From Larix sibirica (Eukaryota; Streptophyta; Pinopsida; Pinales; Pinaceae): a stretch of 13,156 bases of DNA. This document shows positions 9,101 through 13,156 of the stretch, piece after piece (position 1 is the stretch's first letter; each line of letters begins with the position of its first letter). The notes under the pieces are model-generated. The model ran no database searches, was not told where the DNA came from, and saw only the letters and a list, made by a program, of their open reading frames with translations. The DNA is taken from the NCBI GenBank assembly GCA_004151065.3, contig NWUY0300035746.1, forward strand, positions 20,931-34,086, read 5' to 3'. Position numbers and translations under genes: made by a program.

Positions 9101-9460
9101 ATATTTGTGCAAGTTCTTTATGACATGATTAATTTTGCTCTATTTTTTTGCATGCAGACATGGAAATCACTTCCCGACTCACACGAGATTGTCAAGGATC
9201 TACCAAACAGCTTCATAAGTAATGTTGATGCTACACTTGAGAAATTAGCTGGAGCTAACTTGTTCTTCATTGCCAAGCGTCCATTGAGGGATACCAATCA
9301 AGAGGCTATTTATTTTTCTGTAAAACTTCCACGTAATATTCCCATATTAATAGAGATAACTGTCCTGATTGGGCGTCCAGGTGTGAAATGTGCAATCAAG
9401 ACTCCGAGTCCAGATATGGCTCCTCTTTTCTTTGACGCTCTTGAAGCTCTTTTGAAATGA
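6061..9460 (+). CDS. BETAC-AD: Beta-adaptin (AP-1/AP-2 beta subunit), 3' part, five exons
   Basis: Large beta subunit of the AP-1/AP-2 adaptor complexes, which link clathrin to cargo-loaded membranes at the trans-Golgi network and plasma membrane. Exons 6061-6153, 6285-6691, 6839-7028, 7152-7355 and 9158-9460 join to 1197 nt, in frame, giving 398 residues and a TGA at 9458-9460. Every junction is GT-AG. Phases are 0, 0, 2, 0, 0. The product aligns throughout with the C-terminal part of Arabidopsis beta-adaptin B/C (about 893 residues), so about 500 N-terminal residues lie on exons left of the window. Order: trunk end (residues 1-70), proline- and acid-rich hinge (about 75-165), appendage sandwich (about 175-290), appendage platform (about 299-398). 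No stop or frameshift interrupts it, so it looks functional. The symbol is the closest Arabidopsis name; paralogue-level orthology cannot be decided here. Confidence 0.95.
6285..6691 (+). CDS. Beta-adaptin exon: trunk end and hinge with clathrin-box-like motif
   Basis: 407 nt, phase 0 to phase 2. It begins [17 protein letters not shown], followed by a helix ([24 protein letters not shown]) that closes the trunk. The rest is the flexible hinge: acidic ([11 protein letters not shown]), then Ala/Pro/Ser-rich. Near its end it reads [17 protein letters not shown] at 6636-6650 fits the clathrin-box consensus L-hydrophobic-x-hydrophobic-D/E, the role played by LLNLD in animal beta2 hinges. The hinge is the most divergent part compared with Arabidopsis, as expected for an unstructured linker. 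The last codon is split: GG at 6690-6691 joins the G at 6839. Confidence 0.94.
6839..7028 (+). CDS. Beta-adaptin exon: appendage beta-sandwich, first half
   Basis: 190 nt. Its first base completes the split Gly codon, then it reads PPLPVLL and the first strands of the appendage sandwich: [25 protein letters not shown] and [18 protein letters not shown]. These are family hallmarks; the [11 protein letters not shown] stretch is near-invariant from plants to animals. The exon ends CTA CAG|gtacat. The start was fixed by the split codon and the acceptor TTGTGCAG at 6831-6838, because reading on through the upstream intron gives no family sequence. Confidence 0.93.
7152..7355 (+). CDS. Beta-adaptin exon: appendage beta-sandwich, second half
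   Basis: 204 nt, phase 0 on both sides, starting GTA CCA after acceptor TAAATTAG. It encodes [27 protein letters not shown] and ends [19 protein letters not shown] and WYF belong to the sandwich core; EDGRMER-FL is the conserved turn into the platform subdomain. The donor is CTGGAG|gtaata. Angiosperm proteins read FLETW across this junction, and the next exon supplies TW, confirming the boundary. Confidence 0.93.
7356..9157 (+). other. Last beta-adaptin intron, 1802 bp
   Basis: GT at 7356 and AG at 9156-9157 delimit it. This intron is more than ten times longer than the three before it (131, 147 and 123 bp). I see no recognisable transposon protein. Noted inside: an imperfect hairpin at 8001-8031 (GCTCCCATC against GATGGGGAGC), a possible cryptic exon at 8494-8573, and a less AT-rich stretch at about 8580-8900 with a TATATATAG near 8686. 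No open frame in it matches a family I know. Confidence 0.85.
8494..8573 (+). other. Possible cryptic exon in the last intron
   Basis: An open 80-nt stretch is bounded on the left by a T-rich tract ending TTTTCACAG (8485-8493) and on the right by AGG|GTATGT (donor at 8574), both close to plant consensus. Eighty nucleotides is not a multiple of three, so inclusion between the two phase-0 exons would shift the platform exon and give an early stop. It resembles no beta-adaptin sequence. It is weak without transcript data. Confidence 0.25.
9158..9460 (+). CDS. Beta-adaptin last exon: appendage platform and stop
   Basis: Starts at ACA TGG after a T-rich tract and GCATGCAG, and ends at TGA 9458-9460. 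It encodes the platform subdomain that binds accessory proteins and cargo adaptors. Against human beta2, the interaction-hub residues appear kept: the TWK at the exon start (human W841/K842), the Glu of DSHEI (human E849), the Tyr of EAIYFSVKL (human Y888) and the Glu of LIEITV (human E902). That residue mapping is by eye from memory of the family. IAKR and [14 protein letters not shown] are also typical. The protein ends ALEALLK, one residue shorter than the Arabidopsis C-terminus. Confidence 0.94.
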   Translation, partial: TWKSLPDSHEIVKDLPNSFISNVDATLEKLAGANLFFIAKRPLRDTNQEAIYFSVKLPRNIPILIEITVLIGRPGVKCAIKTPSPDMAPLFFDALEALLK

Positions 9461-9680
9461 TACCATTAATGATCAGAGTTGGACGTACAGAACTCATGGC
9501 TTTTCACTTCTGAATTCATCAGAGTGATGTTAGATGGACAAGATGTTGTGGTCATTATGCCTCCGAGAGATTTGAGGTTTGAGGTTTGCAGCTTTTTGCT
9601 TATTCCGGGTGTAGAATTTTCTTAGTGGACATTGTACTATACAATCATCATTTATTTCATTAGTTGTGTAATATAGCTGT
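9461..9680 (+). other. Beta-adaptin 3' UTR (end not determined)
   Basis: Sequence following the TGA. It includes a small TTTGAGG repeat at about 9570-9585 and U-rich stretches after 9600 (GTAGAATTTTCTTAG, ATTTATTTCATTAG, TTGTGTAATATAG) of the kind found around plant cleavage sites. The nearest canonical AATAAA is at 9975-9980, outside this span, so the true end could be several hundred bases further on. The right boundary given is nominal. Confidence 0.5.
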
Positions 9681-10158
9681 GTTTGTCTTGCAAGTTTGCT
9701 CGTAGAAGTACACCACACCCCATTCTGGTCAGCGTGGTTTCTTCTGCAACAAAACCCGAAAGTAGAGTTCAGCACAATATGCCTTCTCTCTGTCTGAAGA
9801 TTTACAACAAAAATACTCTTCAATTTTTTGAGAAATGGATTAGTCACGAGGCTTTGGTATGTATTCACAGGTCAACTACAATGATTGGAAATTAAAAAAT
9901 CAACTTATTGTGACTGGTATATAGAGAATTAATAATTACTCGAATTCAAGTGGCGTGCTAAAAATACAATGTGCAATAAAGTGGGGTGCATAAGTGAACA
10001 AAATCATTTTTCTTTTTGGTACATTGACTGAATACATGCAGAGTCAAACTAAATAAGCCATAAATATTTTATAATGCTTTATCATCTTATATATTCACTC
10101 TTGATTACTGTTGGTTAATCAGTTTAAAATTTTGAACTGTGCATGGTTGCATGCACAA
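9651..10158. repeat. Downstream direct repeat, copy 1
   Basis: Starts TTTATTTCATTAGTTG(T/C)GTAATATAG and runs to GCATGCACAA. It shares with 10225-10698, in order: CTTGCAAGTTTG, CGTAGAAGTACACCACAC, CGTGGTTTCTT, GCACAATATG, AACAAA(A/G)TCATTTTT, TACATGCA and TTGCAAGC-like tail words. Copy 1 has about 25-30 extra bases near 10107-10130. It overlaps the probable 3' UTR end of beta-adaptin, so either the gene's tail was duplicated or a transposon-like unit inserted there. No terminal inverted repeats or target duplications are evident. Confidence 0.85.
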
Positions 10159-10224
10159 CCTCTATCATCCTTTTATCCAAAAATCTCAATATCCAGAGAA
10201 GGTGCGTCTAATTGAATATTTAAT

Positions 10225-10698
10225 TTTATTTCATTAGTTGCGTAATATAGTGCGATTCTCTTGCAAGTTTGTACGTAGAAGTACACCACACTTCAATCTG
10301 GTCCGCGTGGTTTCTTGTGCAACAATATCTAAAAGCAAAGATCCGCACAATATGGCTTGTCTGAAGATACAGACCAACCTATTCTCCCTTTTGAGAATTG
10401 GAATTATGAGGATTTGGTACGGATTCAGAGGTTAAATATAATGATTGAGAAATTGATTTTTTTTATTGGGATTGGTGAATATTGAATTAATTATCGCTTT
10501 AGTTCAAGTAGGTTGTAAAAACATGGTGAATAATAAAGGGGTGAACGAGTGAACAAAGTCATTTTTTGTTTTTGTTACATCCACTTATTACATGCAATAT
10601 ATGCAGAGTTAAATTAAATAAATAAAAAATCTTTTATAACGATTATCATTTTATATATTTACTTATGATTTTTTGAAATGTATTTGTTGCTTGCACAA
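10225..10698. repeat. Downstream direct repeat, copy 2
   Basis: Second, diverged copy of the 9651-10158 segment, offset by 574 bp, with a ~66-bp spacer between them. Divergence is spread over all positions with several indels, indicating an old duplication. Short open frames occur at the same place in both copies, with similar words (SCKF-RRSTPH), but they lack a proper ATG context and decay quickly, so I treat them as non-coding. Confidence 0.85.
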
Positions 10699-11056
10699 TT
10701 TTGATTGGTTGCAGTTTTGACAACCTAATATGACAGGTATATTGAGTGGGGCTCATTTTTAGAAGCACTCAGTCTGGAGACTTGATACTTGATAGGGTGA
10801 CCTACTTTCAGACAGTGTGACCTCCTATTTTTATTTGAAAACATTCAACAACTCGAGTTAACTTGCCAGGCCCCTTAACTTGATTCAAGTAATGGGATAA
10901 GTCATGCCTTTTGGGAAAATAATTCACTTATCATTATTACAATATAATCTAACTACTCTCATGTATTCTTGCCACTATTAAGGAATGCCCAAAAAAGATG
11001 TATAAACATTAGATGCACAATCTTAGCCAAGTTGGATGGAATATTCAAAAACATCT

Positions 11057-11080
11057 ATGTACTTGAATTTTCAAGTACAT
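11057..11080. repeat. Perfect 11-bp inverted repeat with 2-nt spacer
   Basis: ATGTACTTGAA (11057-11067) and TTCAAGTACAT (11070-11080) are exact complements around TT. It is found in the first ~406-bp unit only; the matching place in unit 2 has unrelated sequence. It could extrude as a small hairpin. No function is implied. Confidence 0.8.
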
Positions 11081-11480
11081 TTGATTAATGAGTTTATGAA
11101 GATCGGGGAAATAAAATATAGTTTAAGAACCAATAATAAACGAAATGGAAGGAATACATATAATATAGAGATGCTAGTATGACATATGTTCACAATATGT
11201 TAAATGTTAAGAAACAAGGTGGGTTAGATGTAATCCCTTATAAAAGATCATGCTTTTGAGAAATTATTCAAGTGTTAGTCCTAGCTTGATTCAAGTTAAG
11301 ACATGCCTTTTGAGAAAAAATAATCACTTATCATTATTACAATATAAATATACATTATGGCATAAGATTTATTGTTAGCCAAGTTTAATGGAATATTCAA
11401 AAACAATTATTTCGAAAGGTTAATAGGTAAAATTTGATTAATAAGTTTATTAAATTTGAGGAAATAAAATAAAGTTTAAG

Positions 11481-11612
11481 AACCAATAATAAATAAGATG
11501 GGAGGAATACATATAATATAGATAAGTGAATATGGTTTGTTTGCAAAACCAATAATAAATAAGATGGGAGGAATACATATAATATAGATAAGTGAATATG
11601 GTTTGTTTGCAA
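11481..11612. repeat. Perfect 66-bp tandem duplication
   Basis: AACCAATAATAAATAAGATG starts at 11481 and again at 11547. The two 66-bp copies (11481-11546 and 11547-11612) are identical base for base, ending GGTTTGTTTGCAA. Because it is present only in the second of the two older repeat units and has no differences, it is a recent event, or a possible assembly artefact. Confidence 0.95.
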
Positions 11613-11699
11613 CATTTTAAATGTTATGCAACAATGTGGCTTAAATGGAACCCTCATAAATATCATGTTTCTGAGGAATTATTGAAGTGTTAGTCTTAG

Positions 11700-12403
11700 C
11701 TTGATTCATGTTATGAGATTAAAAAGGTAGCTACTAGTGACTTTGTGGCCCAAACATTAAGTAATGTTGGCTCTATGAATACATTGATTTACGTCTTCAA
11801 CAAAGACTGCATTTATAAAATTTCATCAACTATTTACACTTCAACTTCTTCACATTTGTTGGTCTTGCTTCTAATGGCTTCAATACAAATAAGATGAACT
11901 TGCAAGAGGCATTGCTCTATTATCTAGCTTGTGTTGTAGTGACGGGACATGGAACTTGTGTTATGTAAACTTACAGTGAGGCTCTCCCCACCTTCAACAA
12001 CTATGTATTGGATGAGTCTTTCACAAAACTCAACATTCTCATCTGGACATGAAAGTTTGATTGAGAACTTGAATCTATATCCCCTTTACGAAAGTGAGGT
12101 TTATTGTGCATAGTTGTGCAAAGTATTTAAAATTAAAAGATTTTTAAGTTTAAACTTTATTGGAAATTTTAAATATCAATTGTAAAATTTGAAATTTTAA
12201 CATTTATGTTTTGAAGTATAAAGTCTCAATAAAATATTAGTAACTTTTGATACTGCAGAGATGGATTAAAAAATGAAAATAGAGGATATAAATTAACAAT
12301 CTCAAAAAATGGATTTGTGGAATTACTCAAAATTAGCCACATGAGAAAATGGTTCACAAGTGGAGCTCACTTGTTCTTTTGAGCATTGTTTTAACATAGT
12401 TAA
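11700..12403. other. AT-rich intergenic sequence without a recognisable gene
   Basis: I find no gene, RNA or named repeat. The stretch at 12120-12300 is extremely A/T-rich, with short self-complementary words (AAATTTTAAATAT, AAATTTGAAATTTT). A plus-strand frame around 11855-12070 gives coding-like words (NKMNLQEALLYYLACVVVTG) but is broken by stops and matches nothing I know. Confidence 0.6.
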
Positions 12404-12985
12404 TCAACTAGCAATGTCTAACTTCAATAGATGCTTTACTAAAGCATGCAATGGGAATTTTCTCATATAACCTTTAGCTTCAAAGTATTTGTGGAGTACA
12501 TTCCAAAGCACGATGAAGCCTTTGGGGTCTTTTTCTTTAAGCAAGTATATGTATAGTTCATAGATGATAAATGGCTTATTCTAACAATGTGTGTTGTGAC
12601 AAAAAAAGAATGTATTGATTCTCATTATAAGGCTTCTAATGGCCCCTCTTGGCCAAGGTTTCTGAAGAATGGAAATGATTGTCCTTGAAGTAAGTGATGT
12701 CCAATAAATCCATAGAGTGATGAGTAATAGGGGTGATTCTTCCAAAGGGCCAAGGTACAAGTTGGTGCACTACAAAAGAATCTCTAACTCCTATACGGTT
12801 CAATACTAGGTACGAAAGTGTCATAATCACATCTCAAGAAAAGTTGAGATTATGTAGATCAAATCTTTCTTTCAACATTTTCTCAATATGATAGAGGATC
12901 AAACAAGCATATAGTCCCGAACTCAAGGTTGCTCCCCACGGTAGAGCTTCTAGTTTGTAATGTTCTCTAAGCAATATTAAAAAAT
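12404..12985 (-). pseudogene. Unrecognised decayed protein-coding relic
   Basis: Read right to left, the minus strand gives coding-like text in one frame: LLREHYKLEALPWG and ACLILYHIEKMLKERFDLH, a stop at about 12835, then LSYLVLNRIGVRDSFVVHQ, PFGRITPITHHSMDLLDIT and SSETLAKRGH, ending at a stop near 12636. After a further gap and frame change it resumes near 12579: FIIYELYIYLLKEKDPKGF, LHKYFEAKGYMRKF and LVKHLLKLDIAS, ending in TGA at 12404. The balanced residue content, with few Lys/Asn/Ile homopolymers despite the AT-rich DNA, suggests descent from a real protein. I do not recognise the family. A gag-like or other transposon-associated protein is a guess from context. Confidence 0.5.
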
Positions 12986-13091
12986 GAACATAATCTCTAT
13001 GAATTGTGGATCTCCTCCTTCAATTACATGCTTTGTGATAATGTCTCACAAATAAAATAAGCCTTATGTAGTATAAATGCTTGTGTAGAGA

Positions 13092-13156
13092 TGAGTGGGC
13101 CTAATGGTTAAGAACATGTGTTTCCTCCTAGGAGGTCACATGTTCAGGAGGGGGGT
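13092..13156 (+). mobile_element. tRNA-like SINE head, cut by the window end
   Basis: From about 13092 the sequence reads GAGTGGGCCTAATGGTTAAG, resembling the 5' part and A box of a tRNA. It continues ACATGTG-TTTCCTCCTAGGAGG-TCACATGT and a B-box-like GTTCAGGAGG. This order (GTGGCCTAGTGGTTAAGA, then GGAGGTCA.GTGTTC) is typical of plant tRNA-derived SINEs, whose A and B boxes form an internal RNA polymerase III promoter. The A box has one mismatch (G for T8) and the B box is degenerate. The body and 3' end lie beyond the window, so family assignment is open. A decayed tRNA gene is the alternative. Confidence 0.55.

Larger units (their letters stand above)
10879..11699. repeat. AT-rich tandem repeat, two units of about 406/415 bp
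   Basis: Unit 1 at 10879-11284 and unit 2 at 11285-11699 both begin CTTGATTCAAGT. They share ATGCCTTTTG, CACTTATCATTATTACAATA, AGCCAAGTT, GGAATATTCAAAAACA, TTTAAGAACCAATAATAAA, GGAATACATATAATATAGA, TGTTAA/TTTTAAATGTTA and GTGTTAGTC(C/T)TAG in order. A third start (CTTGATTCATGTTA) at 11700 fades at once. Without the internal 66-bp duplication, unit 2 would be about 349 bp. No protein homology is seen. It could be a small satellite-like array or duplicated transposon flank. Confidence 0.88.

Noticed and set aside
9975-9980. AATAAA as the beta-adaptin polyadenylation signal
   Set aside because: It is more than 500 bp after the stop, plants often do not use the canonical hexamer, and it lies in a repeat; not assignable without 3'-end data.
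9683-10435. Parallel short plus-strand frames in both downstream repeats (SCKF-RRSTPH)
   Set aside because: They begin at non-ATG codons in the reported frame, differ at all codon positions and decay within 65-70 residues. Shared DNA ancestry explains the likeness.
11855-12070. Coding-like plus-strand stretch with NKMNLQEALLYYLACVVVTG
   Set aside because: Interrupted by stops, the opposite strand gives equally plausible text, and no family is recognised.
1-13156. CRISPR array, bacterial operon, ribosome binding sites or rRNA
   Set aside because: The repeats are few, long, adjacent and without regular spacers, and the gene has spliceosomal introns; the window is plant nuclear DNA.

Overview
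The window is AT-rich nuclear DNA from a land plant. It holds one clearly functional-looking gene part and a large amount of decayed repetitive DNA. The gene is the 3' part of a plant beta-adaptin, the beta1/2 large subunit shared by the AP-1 and AP-2 clathrin adaptor complexes. Five exons on the + strand (6061-6153, 6285-6691, 6839-7028, 7152-7355, 9158-9460) join in frame through GT-AG introns into 398 residues ending at TGA. They cover the end of the trunk solenoid, the hinge with a clathrin-box-like motif, and both halves of the C-terminal appendage. The N-terminal ~500 residues must lie left of the window, so the intron before the first visible exon is at least 6060 bp long.

Layout. 1-6060: the 3' part of that giant intron. 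It contains a frameshifted Ty3/gypsy gag-protease remnant on the minus strand (about 300-2704), a GCGATTTTT-rich block at its left edge, a separate Ty3/gypsy reverse-transcriptase fragment on the plus strand (3831-4180), and two diverged tandem duplications (unit about 247-280 bp at 3165-3692; unit about 235-242 bp at 4735-5211). 6061-9460: the beta-adaptin exons, with a last intron of 1802 bp. 9461-10698: 3' UTR and downstream flank, in which a ~450-500 bp segment is present twice in direct orientation. 10879-11699: an AT-rich tandem repeat of ~350-406 bp units, the second carrying a perfect 66-bp internal duplication. 11700-13156: AT-rich flank with an unrecognised, broken protein-coding relic on the minus strand (12404-12985) and a tRNA-like SINE head cut by the window edge (from about 13092).

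Organism. Protein sequence close to angiosperm beta-adaptin, together with multi-kilobase introns filled with old retroelement debris, suggests a large-genome seed plant. A gymnosperm such as a conifer is my best guess, but this is inference from intron size and repeat content, and a large-genome angiosperm or fern is not excluded.

I see no new multi-gene system here. The most useful leads are the unrecognised relic at 12404-12985, the duplicated region just after the stop codon, a possible frame-breaking cryptic exon in the last intron, and the pile-up of independent retroelement fragments and local duplications in one intron.
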